The notes under the pieces: model-generated | What the model was told of the DNA's origin: nothing | Databases searched by the model: none | The model's input: the letters and a program-made list of their open reading frames with translations, nothing else | Shown: piece after piece, positions 43,682 through 51,160 of the stretch | Layout of the letters: every line of letters starts with the position of its first letter | Numbering within the stretch: position 1 is the first letter of the stretch | Position numbers and translations under genes: made by a program | Assembly: GCF_018449475.1 (NCBI RefSeq) | Contig: NZ_JAHCQH010000015.1 | Span: 930,001 to 994,000 of the forward strand | Origin: Ancylobacter radicis | Lineage (GTDB): Bacteria; Pseudomonadota; Alphaproteobacteria; Rhizobiales; Xanthobacteraceae | Length of the DNA stretch: 64,000 nucleotides | Direction: 5' to 3'

Positions 43682-44533
43682 TCAGGCGAAGCGTTTCGCC
43701 CCTGCGACACACAGCACAACGAGGCTGGTCACGCCGATCATGGTCCATGAGACCGGCTCGCCCACCAGATAACCGGAAAGCGCCAGGCCGAAGAAGGGCT
43801 GGAGCAACTGGAGCTGGCCGACCGCCGCGATCCCGCCGAGGGCAAGCCCGCGATACCAGAAGACGAAGCCAATCAGCATGCTGAACACCGAGACATAGCC
43901 GAGCCCGGCCCATGCGGTGACGCTGATCGGCGCCAGAGTTTCGGGTGACGTGGCGAGCGCGAGGATCAGCATCGGCGGCAACGCAAGCAGCAGCGCCCAC
44001 GAGATCACCTGCCAGCCGCCAAGGTGGCGCGACAGGCGGGCACCCTCGGCATAGCCAAGTCCGCACAGAATGATCGCGGCGACCATGAGAAGGTCGCCGG
44101 ACAGCGATGTCGGGGCCCCGTTGCCGATGGCAAATCCGCCGACGCTGGTCGCGCCGATCACGGAGAACAGCCAGAAGGCCGGCTTCGGTCGCTCACCGCC
44201 GCGCAGCACGCCAAACAGCGCCGTCGCCAATGGCAGCAAGCCGATGAAGACGACGGAGCGCGCGGCGGTGATGCGTTCAAGTGCCAGCGCCGTCAGCAGT
44301 GGGAAGCCGATCACCACACCAGCGGCCACGATGACCAGGGGCATGACATCGACGGCGGCCGGGCGCTTCTGCCGGAGCCCGAGCAAAAGGGCCGAGGCCA
44401 GCACCGCGGCGATGACCGCACGGGCCGAGGTCAGGAACAACGGGGTGAAGCCCGCGACGGCAACCCGCGTCGCCGGCAGCGAGCCGCTGAAGATGATCAC
44501 GCCGAGCAGGCCGCTCCACCACCCTCGCGCCAC
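43682..44533 (-). CDS. EamA/DMT-family transporter
   Basis: Ten-helix drug/metabolite exporter with two EamA repeats, 283 residues. The start was chosen as GTG 44533 (VARGWWSGLLGVIIFSGSLPATR) because GGGAG lies eight bases upstream and no ATG exists further up. It is divergent from a MocR regulator, a common pairing in which the regulator controls the transporter. Substrate unknown. Confidence 0.85.
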   Translation of the reverse strand: MARGWWSGLLGVIIFSGSLPATRVAVAGFTPLFLTSARAVIAAVLASALLLGLRQKRPAAVDVMPLVIVAAGVVIGFPLLTALALERITAARSVVFIGLLPLATALFGVLRGGERPKPAFWLFSVIGATSVGGFAIGNGAPTSLSGDLLMVAAIILCGLGYAEGARLSRHLGGWQVISWALLLALPPMLILALATSPETLAPISVTAWAGLGYVSVFSMLIGFVFWYRGLALGGIAAVGQLQLLQPFFGLALSGYLVGEPVSWTMIGVTSLVVLCVAGAKRFA

Positions 44534-44608
44534 CCTGTGCTCCCGCCTTCGTGGATCCGAGATCTCTGCTACCGGCGGCGCGCTGGTCGTGACAGGAACG
44601 CTTTCGTA

Positions 44609-44644
44609 TGGTGCGACGGAACAGTATGGCCGTACGGAGCAGTA
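44609..44644. promoter_or_regulatory. Tandem 18-bp repeats, candidate MocR operator
   Basis: Two adjacent 18-bp units TGGTGCGACGGAACAGTA and TGGCCGTACGGAGCAGTA (13 of 18 identical) in the 168-base gap between the EamA and MocR genes; a weaker third unit may precede them. MocR-type regulators often bind direct repeats in such divergent regions. Confidence 0.55.
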
Positions 44645-44701
44645 CAGTTGGTTGAGCGTGAAGGCCGGGCAACGCGCGGGTTGGGCCGCACCGAGGCGGT
44701 G

Positions 44702-46072
44702 ATGCAGGCGATCCGCCGCCTCGTCGCACACCACGCGCTGACACCCGGCGACAAATTGCCGTCGATCCGCAAATTCGCCCGCGATATGGCGGTCTCGCCC
44801 TCTACCGTGGTCGAGGCTTATGACCGCCTGGCCGCCGAAGGGCTGATCCGCTCTCGCCTCGGTTCGGGGTTCTATGTCCTGGCCAATGCCGTGGCGCCAC
44901 GAACGGCCGATGTCGCCCCGCCGATCGACCGCGCGGTCGATCCCTTCTGGGTGTCGCGTCAGTCGCTCGATGCCGGCCGGGAGATGCTTCGCCCCGGCTG
45001 CGGCTGGTTGCCTCCCGACTGGATGCCTCTTGCCGCCATCCGCCGCGCGATGCGCGCCGTGGCGAAGACCGACGATGCGGTTCTGGTGGAATATGGCTCG
45101 ACCCGCGGGTCGCTCGCGCTGCGCCGCCTGCTGGCGCGCCAGTGCCTGTCCGAAGGCATCGAGATCGGGGCCGAGCAGGTCCTCCTCACCATGTCCGGCA
45201 CGCACGCCATCGATCTGATCTGTCGTCACCTGCTGCGGCCGGGCGACACGGTGCTGGTCGACGATCCCTGCTATTTCAACTTCAGGGCTCTGCTGCAGGT
45301 CCATTCGGTTCGGATTGTCGGCGTTCCCTATACGCCCGCCGGGCCCGATATTGCCCTGTTCGAGGAGGCCCTCGCGGCACACCGTCCGCGCCTCTATCTG
45401 ACCAATTCGGCGCTGCACAATCCCACCGGTGCCAGCCTGTCGCCCCAGACCGCCCATCGGCTGCTCACGGCGGCAGCGGCCAACGACGTCACCATCGTTG
45501 AAGACGAGATCTTCGCCGATTTCGAACCGGAGCCTTCCGCGCGCCTGGCCGCTCTGGACGGCCTGAACCGGGTGATACGGATCGGCAGTTTCTCGAAAAC
45601 CCTGTCAGCGTCGATACGGTGTGGCTACATCGCCGCGCGAGAGGACCTGATCGACAGTCTCATCGACCTTCAACTGGCGATAGGATTCGGTGGCCCCAGC
45701 CCGGTGGCGGCTGAACTGGTCCTCCGAACCCTCGGCGACGGCAGTTACACCAAGCACCTTAACGGCCTGCGCGTCCGGCTTGCCCGGCGGCGGCGGGAGA
45801 TGATTGCCGAACTCGCCAAGCTCGACGTGCGGCCCTGGACGCTGCCGCGCGGTGGCTTCTACCTCTGGTGCCAGTTGCCTCGTGCAACCGATGCATCGGA
45901 CGTGGCGACACGCGCATTGCGGGAAGGTGTGGTGCTTGCCCCGGGAAACGTGTTCAGCGTGACCCAGACCGCCACCGAATTCATGCGTTTCAATGTGGCC
46001 CAGATGGACAGCGATGTTCTGAAACGGCTGCAACGAGCCCTGGAACAGCCAGCCATCCCCAGCCTGCCGTGA
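44702..46072 (+). CDS. MocR-type PLP-dependent regulator (GntR-aminotransferase)
   Basis: About 456 residues. Winged helix at about 1-65 (IRRLVAHHALTPGDKLPSIRKFARDMAVSPSTVVEAYDRLAAEGLI), then an aminotransferase fold with VLLTMSGTHAIDLICRHLL, NSALHNPTGASL, VEDEIFADFEP and PLP lysine in RIGSFSKTLSASIRCGYI. I took ATG 44702; the frame is open further upstream, so up to about 20 more residues are possible (TTG or GTG). Likely regulates itself and the divergent EamA gene. Confidence 0.87.
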   Translation: MQAIRRLVAHHALTPGDKLPSIRKFARDMAVSPSTVVEAYDRLAAEGLIRSRLGSGFYVLANAVAPRTADVAPPIDRAVDPFWVSRQSLDAGREMLRPGCGWLPPDWMPLAAIRRAMRAVAKTDDAVLVEYGSTRGSLALRRLLARQCLSEGIEIGAEQVLLTMSGTHAIDLICRHLLRPGDTVLVDDPCYFNFRALLQVHSVRIVGVPYTPAGPDIALFEEALAAHRPRLYLTNSALHNPTGASLSPQTAHRLLTAAAANDVTIVEDEIFADFEPEPSARLAALDGLNRVIRIGSFSKTLSASIRCGYIAAREDLIDSLIDLQLAIGFGGPSPVAAELVLRTLGDGSYTKHLNGLRVRLARRRREMIAELAKLDVRPWTLPRGGFYLWCQLPRATDASDVATRALREGVVLAPGNVFSVTQTATEFMRFNVAQMDSDVLKRLQRALEQPAIPSLP

Positions 46073-46078
46073 TGAACG

Positions 46079-46113
46079 CCACGTCGCCCTCGCCAAGGTG
46101 CGGGGCGACGTGG
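46079..46113 (+). terminator. Strong hairpin after the MocR gene
   Basis: CCACGTCGCC (46079-46088) pairs perfectly with GGCGACGTGG (46104-46113) across 15 bases, a few bases after the MocR stop. No T-run follows, so it is terminator-like but may act otherwise. Confidence 0.45.
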
Positions 46114-46180
46114 GGCCTGCCGCTGGCGGGCACCGGAATGGTCGCCGGCGTCATTTTCGCCTTCGTTGCCGGCTCGGCGC

Positions 46181-46384
46181 CACGGCATCGCCCATGCGCC
46201 GACCTGCATGATGGCCGACGCATGGGCAACAGCCCTGATGGTGCGAGGAAGCCGGGAAGGCGTAGACTTGGTCCGCCGGCATAATCTTGATGCCCTCTTC
46301 ATCGACCGGGATGGCGACAATCTGCGCGAAACGCGGGTTGGGCGGCTGTTCGAGACCCGCTCGGCCCCCGAACATGCGGCTTGA
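46181..46384 (+). pseudogene. C-terminal fragment of ApbE (FAD:protein FMN transferase)
   Basis: About 65 codons resemble the end of ApbE: HAPTCMMADAWATALMV, then EGVDLVRRHNLDALFIDRDGD and LRETRVGRLFE. The normal protein is about 300-350 residues; the flavin-transfer active site upstream is missing, and 46114-46180 is not ApbE-like. A gene remnant from truncation or insertion of the neighbours. Its stop overlaps a TTG that could start the next gene. Confidence 0.65.
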
Positions 46385-46401
46385 CCACGGATGCACACCC
46401 G

Positions 46402-48267
46402 ATGAACACGCTTCTTCACGGTCGCCTCGACATTTCGCGCCTCAATGTCGTGTTGCTGGCCATTGCCCTCTTGGGTCTGGTGGCGGGCCTCGGCCTCTGG
46501 CTGGGCGGGCAACCCCATCTTGCCACGCTGGCATGGACGGCAGGCGTCGTCCCCGTGCTGGCGGGTCTGGTCATCGAGATCATCAGCAGCCTCACAAAGG
46601 GCGAGGTCGGGCTCGACATCGTCGCCGCCCTGTCCATGTCGGCCGCGCTGCTGTTCGGCGAAACCCTCGCGGCGGCCGTGGTCGCGCTGATGTATTCCGG
46701 TGGCAGCTTCCTGGAGAGCTTTGCCGAGGGCCGCGCCCGACGCGAGATGAGCGATCTCCTGTCCCGCGTACCGCGTACGGCGACACGCAAGCGGGGTGGC
46801 ACGCTCGACGAGGTGCCGCTCGATGAGATCGAGCCGGGTGACTTGCTGCTGATCCGGCAGGGTGACATCGCGCCGGTGGACGGCACCATTGAGAGCGACC
46901 GCGCCATGCTGGACCAGTCGGCCCTGACAGGCGAGTCCATGCCCCTGCGGCTGGACCGGGGCCACGAGGTGATGAGCGGCTCGACCAATGCGGGCGACGT
47001 CTTCGATCTGCGCGTCAGCCGCCGCGCGGCCAACAGCACCTATGCCGGAATCGTCCGGCTGGTCGAGGCGGCCCAGCAGTCCAAGGCCCCGATGGCCCGC
47101 CTCGCCGACCGCTACTCGCTGCTGTTTCTCGTCGTCACAGTGGCGCTCGCCACGGCGGCGTGGTGGTTCACCGGCGACCCGATCCGCGCCGTGGCGGTTC
47201 TGGTGGTCGCCACACCCTGTCCGCTGATCCTGGCGGTTCCCGTGGCGCTGGTGGCCGGCTTGTCGCGGGCTGCGCATTTCGGGGTGTTGATCAAAGGTGC
47301 CAAGCCGCTGGAAGCCCTGGCGCGAATCCGCACGCTGATCCTCGACAAGACCGGCACCTTGACCGATGGGCGCCCGCAACTGGTGTCGATCAACATTCTT
47401 GGAGACCTGTCCGAGGATGAGATCGTGTACTTCGCGGCGGCGCTGGATCAGGCCTCGAAACATCCGATCGCGCAGGCTATCGTCGCGGCGGCGCATGCGC
47501 GGGGCGCCGTCCTGCCGCTCCCGGAGCACGTGGTCGAGACTCCGGGCGAGGGCGTTGCCGGGATGATCGACGGCCGACCGGTCGTTGTCGGCGGCGCCGC
47601 TTTCGTCGCCTCCCAGATCGCGGCGGCCGAACCTCAACGTAATATCCGCGATGCCGGTTCCGTTGTCGTGGCGCTAGCGGTCGACGGCAAACTCATGGGC
47701 CATCTCGTGATGGCGGATGCGCTGCGCGCGGGCACCGCCGACCTCCTCGCGGGGCTGCGCCGGCTGGGGATCGGCCGTATCCTGCTCGCGACGGGTGACC
47801 GCCGGGCGGTGGCGGAGAGGGTGACGGCCGGTCTTCGGCTTGACGCGATCCGGGCCGATCTGACGCCGGACCAGAAGGTGCTGGTGGTCCTTACCGAGCG
47901 CAAGAATGGCCCGGTGATGATGGTCGGCGACGGCGTCAACGATGCGCCCGCCCTCGCCGCTGCCGATGTCGGGGTCGCCATGGGCGCGCGCGGGGCGGCG
48001 GCCTCGGCTGAAGCTGCCGATGTGGTTCTGCTGGTCGACCATGTGGACCGACTTCTGCCGGGGATCGAGATCGCCCAACGCGCGCGCCGCATCGCCCTGG
48101 AAAGCGTGGTCGCCGGGATCGGGCTGTCCATTCTGGGCATGGTGGCCGCCGCCTTCGGCTATCTGACTCCGGTGCAAGGCGCGTTGCTGCAGGAGGCGAT
48201 CGACGTCGCGGTCATCCTGAATGCGCTGCGGGCGTTGCGCATCGTCCCCGGTCAAATCCTTGATTGA
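46402..48267 (+). CDS. P1B-type metal ATPase with TPCP motif
   Basis: Metal-transporting P-type ATPase of 621 residues without an N-terminal metal-binding domain. The TM motif is VVATPCPLILAVPVALVAG, so TPC replaces CPC; also DKTGTLTDGRP, SKHPIAQAIV (HP motif) and GDGVNDAPALAAADVGVAMG. TPC-containing members form the poorly known P1B-5-like group (Ni/Fe in some). No C-terminal hemerythrin domain is present. ATG 46402 was chosen; TTG 46381 is an alternative. Metal unknown. Confidence 0.85.
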   Translation: MNTLLHGRLDISRLNVVLLAIALLGLVAGLGLWLGGQPHLATLAWTAGVVPVLAGLVIEIISSLTKGEVGLDIVAALSMSAALLFGETLAAAVVALMYSGGSFLESFAEGRARREMSDLLSRVPRTATRKRGGTLDEVPLDEIEPGDLLLIRQGDIAPVDGTIESDRAMLDQSALTGESMPLRLDRGHEVMSGSTNAGDVFDLRVSRRAANSTYAGIVRLVEAAQQSKAPMARLADRYSLLFLVVTVALATAAWWFTGDPIRAVAVLVVATPCPLILAVPVALVAGLSRAAHFGVLIKGAKPLEALARIRTLILDKTGTLTDGRPQLVSINILGDLSEDEIVYFAAALDQASKHPIAQAIVAAAHARGAVLPLPEHVVETPGEGVAGMIDGRPVVVGGAAFVASQIAAAEPQRNIRDAGSVVVALAVDGKLMGHLVMADALRAGTADLLAGLRRLGIGRILLATGDRRAVAERVTAGLRLDAIRADLTPDQKVLVVLTERKNGPVMMVGDGVNDAPALAAADVGVAMGARGAAASAEAADVVLLVDHVDRLLPGIEIAQRARRIALESVVAGIGLSILGMVAAAFGYLTPVQGALLQEAIDVAVILNALRALRIVPGQILD

Positions 48268-48273
48268 GAAGAC

Positions 48274-48453
48274 CTAACGGAGCCTGGCAATCCCGATGCC
48301 ATCGAGCTTGGCGCGGTCCTTTATGGATTCCTCACTGCGCGTCATAGCTTTCGATATGGCCTTCAACGCCATGCCCTTCTTGGCGAGAAGTTTGAGCTTT
48401 TCGAGTTCCTCATAGGTCCAGGGTTGGCGGTGCCGTTCAAATCGCTCAGCCAT
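48274..48453 (-). CDS. Small SANT/Myb-like helix-turn-helix protein
   Basis: A 59-residue protein: after a basic start (MAERFERHRQPWT) come a helix YEELEKLKLLAKKG, a second AISKAMTR and a third SEESIKDRAKLDGIGIARL, the layout of short Myb/SANT- or GcrA-like DNA-binding proteins that are frequent in Rhizobiales. ATG 48453 has GGAGCAG upstream. It is convergent with the P-type ATPase, six bases apart. Function unknown. 48454-48664 holds only the promoter region of the next operon. Confidence 0.72.
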   Translation of the reverse strand: MAERFERHRQPWTYEELEKLKLLAKKGMALKAISKAMTRSEESIKDRAKLDGIGIARLR

Positions 48454-48664
48454 GATCTGCTCCTCTTCGGCCTGACATATCCGGCATTCGCGCCATCTGT
48501 ATCACTAACGGTGAAGACGCGATGTGTGGAGGCGTGTCGCCACCATCCGGTCGCTCGGTGCCCCGGCGCGTAACCCGTCATTGCACGCTCGCGCGGCCTC
48601 ACGCGGCTCTCTTGACTTGTATGGTAGTATGCCAGATGGTTGAGGGCAGGGAGAAAACAACAAG

Positions 48665-49354
48665 ATGCAACTCGCCGGGTTGGATGCCGCATCGCTGCAG
48701 ACCGTGCGCGTGAGCGTGGTGGATCAGCTCTACGCGACCCTGCGCGGGGCCATCATCGATAATGACCTCAGCCCCGGCGCCCGGATTTCCGAAGCCGAGA
48801 TCGCCCAGCATTACGGGGTGAGCCGGCAGCCGGTGCGCGAGGCCTTCATCAAGCTCGCCAATGAGGGGCTGCTCGAAATCCGCCCTCAGCGCGGCACCTT
48901 CGTCGCCAAGATTTCCCTGTCGGCCGTGATGGATGCCCGCTTCGTGCGCGAGGCGGTCGAGGCGGACATCGTGAAGTTGCTGGCAACGGATCCGGCGCCG
49001 GCGCTCATCGCCGACCTCAACGATCAGCTTGCCCGCCAGCGCGGCATTATCGGGGGATCGGCGCGCGACTTCATGGAGGCGGATGAGGCCTTCCATCACA
49101 CGCTTGCAGCGGGTGCCGGCAAGGAAAACGCCTGGCGCGTGATCGTCGAGATGAAGGCGCAGATGGACCGGGTGCGCTTCCTGTCCAGCGTGCATTTCTC
49201 CGTGGCGCGTCTCGTCGACCAGCATACCACGCTGGTGGAGGCTATCGCCGCCGGCGATGGCGCCCGCGCCGAGCAGTCCATCCGCGCTCACTTGAAGGGA
49301 ATCCTGCACGATCTGCCGGTGATCGAGCAGGAGCACCCCGAATATTTTCGTTAG
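48665..49354 (+). CDS. GntR-family (FCD) regulator of the hexonate operon
   Basis: FadR/FCD-type repressor of 229 residues: winged helix (YATLRGAIIDNDLSPGARISEAEIAQHYGVSRQPVREAFIKLANEGLLE) and a helical effector domain with ADEAFHHTLAAGAG and the late VDQHTTLVEAIAAGD histidine. It leads the TRAP/sugar-acid operon and is the likely repressor responding to a pathway intermediate such as fructuronate or mannonate (inference). An imperfect dyad TATGGTAGTATGCCA lies about 40 bases upstream. Confidence 0.88.
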   Translation: MQLAGLDAASLQTVRVSVVDQLYATLRGAIIDNDLSPGARISEAEIAQHYGVSRQPVREAFIKLANEGLLEIRPQRGTFVAKISLSAVMDARFVREAVEADIVKLLATDPAPALIADLNDQLARQRGIIGGSARDFMEADEAFHHTLAAGAGKENAWRVIVEMKAQMDRVRFLSSVHFSVARLVDQHTTLVEAIAAGDGARAEQSIRAHLKGILHDLPVIEQEHPEYFR

Positions 49355-49402
49355 CCATCCGGCACCTGCCGGAAACTGAAAAACAACAAGGAGGAGACAA
49401 GA

Positions 49403-50374
49403 ATGATCAAGACGTTGACCCGACTGGCCGCCACCTGCGCAACCCTTGCCCTGCTCGGCGGCGCCGCCATGGCCGATGTGACCCTGAAGCTCGGTCACCT
49501 CGCCAATGAAGAAAACATCTGGCACAAGGCCGCGCTCAAGTTCGGCGAGGAGGTGCAGAAGCTCTCCGACGGCCGCGTGAAGGTGCAGGTCTATCCCAAC
49601 GAGTCGCTCGGCAAGGAGATGGACCTCATCAACGGCATGCAGCTTGGCACTGCCGACATGACCATCACCGGTGAGAGCCTGCAGAACTGGGCGCCCAAGG
49701 CGTCGCTGCTGGCGCTGCCCTATGGCTATCGCTCTCTGGAGCACATGGACAAGGTCGCGTCCGGCGATATCGGCAAGCAGATCGAGGCCGAGATCATCGA
49801 GAAGGCCGGCGTGCGTCCGCTCACCTATTTCGCGCGCGGCCCACGCAATCTTTCCGCCAACAAGGAAATCAAGACGCCGGATGAGCTGAAGGGCTTCAAG
49901 CTGCGCGTCCCGAATGTGCCGATCTTTGTGGCGGCCTGGCAGGCCATGGGCGCCAACCCGACTCCGATGGCCTTCTCCGAGGTGTTCACCTCGCTGCAGA
50001 ACGGCACCATCAACGGCCAGGAGAACCCGCTGGCCCTGTTCAAGTCGGGTGGCTTCTACGAGGTGCAGAAGGTCATCAACAAGACCGAGCATGTGCGCTC
50101 GTGGATCTACCTCGTCATTTCCGAGCGGACCTGGAACAAGCTGTCGGACGCGGACAAGGCGGCCGTGACAGAAGCGGCCAAGCGCACCCAGGCCTATGAA
50201 CGGGAGCTGTTCCTCGCCGACGAGGCGGCGCTGGTGAAGGACCTGGAAGGTCGCGGCGTGAAATTCGTCGAGGTGGACAAGGCCGCCTTCGCCGCCAAGG
50301 CGCGCGATGCCGTGCTCAATGCGGTGCCCGCCTCCATCCGCCCGCTTGCCGAGCAGATCTTCAGCAGCAACTGA
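49403..50374 (+). CDS. dctP: TRAP transporter substrate-binding protein DctP
   Basis: Periplasmic receptor for a sugar acid, 323 residues. Signal peptide about 1-24 (TLTRLAATCATLALLGGAAMA). DctP motifs: LKLGHLANEENIWHKAALKFGEEVQ, the carboxylate-binding arginine region ELKGFKLRVPNVPI, and TSLQNGTINGQENPLALF. Preceded by AAGGAGGAG. A strong intercistronic hairpin follows before dctQ. Confidence 0.94.
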   Translation: MIKTLTRLAATCATLALLGGAAMADVTLKLGHLANEENIWHKAALKFGEEVQKLSDGRVKVQVYPNESLGKEMDLINGMQLGTADMTITGESLQNWAPKASLLALPYGYRSLEHMDKVASGDIGKQIEAEIIEKAGVRPLTYFARGPRNLSANKEIKTPDELKGFKLRVPNVPIFVAAWQAMGANPTPMAFSEVFTSLQNGTINGQENPLALFKSGGFYEVQKVINKTEHVRSWIYLVISERTWNKLSDADKAAVTEAAKRTQAYERELFLADEAALVKDLEGRGVKFVEVDKAAFAAKARDAVLNAVPASIRPLAEQIFSSN

Positions 50375-50384
50375 CACGCCCGTG

Positions 50385-50413
50385 CCGGCCGGCTCCACGA
50401 GTGAGCCGGCCGG
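50385..50413 (+). promoter_or_regulatory. Intercistronic hairpin between dctP and dctQ
   Basis: CCGGCCGGCTC (50385-50395) pairs with GAGCCGGCCGG (50403-50413), an 11-bp stem with a seven-base loop and no T-run. Likely stabilises the upstream mRNA or attenuates, giving more binding protein than membrane subunits. Confidence 0.65.
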
Positions 50414-50432
50414 TCCGCGCGCGGAGGCATTC

Positions 50433-50933
50433 ATGACACGCTTGTTCAAAGGGCTGGAGGGGCTGTGCCGCCTCCTGATACTGGCGGCATTCCTCGTGCT
50501 GTCGGGCTCGGTGCTGCTGCAGGTGTTCGCCCGCACGTTTCTCGACACGGCCCCTGTGTGGACCGAGGAACTGACCCGGTTCTGCCTGATCTATATCGGC
50601 GCCCTTGGCGCTGGGCTGGCACTTCGCAGCGGCGACATGGTGAATGTCGACCTGCTCTGCGAGAGCATGCCTGGTCGCCAGCCCTGGATATTGCGGTTCC
50701 TCTGCGCGTTGCTCACGGCGGGTTTCGCCTTGATTTTGATCCCTGCGGCCTGGGACTACACCTCCATCGGTGTGCGCCAGACCGCTCCCTCGCTCGGCTG
50801 GCGCATGGATTTCATCCACGCCGCCATGCTGGTGCTGTTCGTCACCCTCGCGCTGTGGGCGCTGATGCGCGTCTACGAGATGCTGACCCGGCGCCATGAC
50901 GGTCGCCCCATTCCGCTGTCGGGGGACGAGTGA
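50433..50933 (+). CDS. dctQ: TRAP transporter small membrane subunit DctQ
   Basis: Four-helix subunit of 166 residues: LILAAFLVLSGSVLLQVFART, VWTEELTRFCLIYIGALGAGLAL (conserved WxEE/ARF-like region), ILRFLCALLTAGFALIL and the last helix AAMLVLFVTLALWALMRVYEM. Stop overlaps the next start as TGATG. GCGGAGG precedes the ATG. Confidence 0.93.
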   Translation: MTRLFKGLEGLCRLLILAAFLVLSGSVLLQVFARTFLDTAPVWTEELTRFCLIYIGALGAGLALRSGDMVNVDLLCESMPGRQPWILRFLCALLTAGFALILIPAAWDYTSIGVRQTAPSLGWRMDFIHAAMLVLFVTLALWALMRVYEMLTRRHDGRPIPLSGDE

Positions 50934-51160
50934 TGGGCCGCACACTCCTGCTTTGTACCTTCGTCGCCGGTCTTGGCGTCGCCCTGCTCGTGGCGTTCAC
51001 CTTCGGCCGGCCCTCCGCAATCTATCTCCTCTTCGCGGATATCCCGCTCGTGGTCATTGCCGCCATGCTGGTGCTGCTCGTCACTCTGGCGCTTTGGGCG
51101 CTCATACGGATGTTCGAGATGTTGACCGGCCGCCCCATCATGACTTTCGGAGACGAGTGA
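50933..51160 (+). CDS. Hybrid small membrane protein: dctM-like start plus dctQ-like end
   Basis: A 75-residue gene between dctQ and dctM. Residues 1-41 (MGRTLLLCTFVAGLGVALLV...FADIPLVVI) resemble the start of DctM, and 42-75 (AAMLVLLVTLALWALIRMFEM...GDE) resemble the last helix and tail of DctQ. It is therefore a duplication product across the dctQ-dctM junction. It keeps start and stop and overlaps both neighbours as TGATG, and amino-acid changes are mostly conservative. Two hydrophobic helices are expected. It may be expressed or be a fossil. Confidence 0.75.
   Translation: MGRTLLLCTFVAGLGVALLVAFTFGRPSAIYLLFADIPLVVIAAMLVLLVTLALWALIRMFEMLTGRPIMTFGDE

Noticed and set aside
40426-48600. Integration-type direct repeat of the tRNA-Gly 3' end
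   Set aside because: No second copy of GGTTCGAATCCCATCGCCCG-like sequence was found in the accessory stretch, so no att pair is claimed.
50896-51159. 88-codon N-terminal extension of dctM
   Set aside because: It runs through the end of dctQ and the hybrid gene in another frame; DctM homologues start at the equivalent of ATG 51160.
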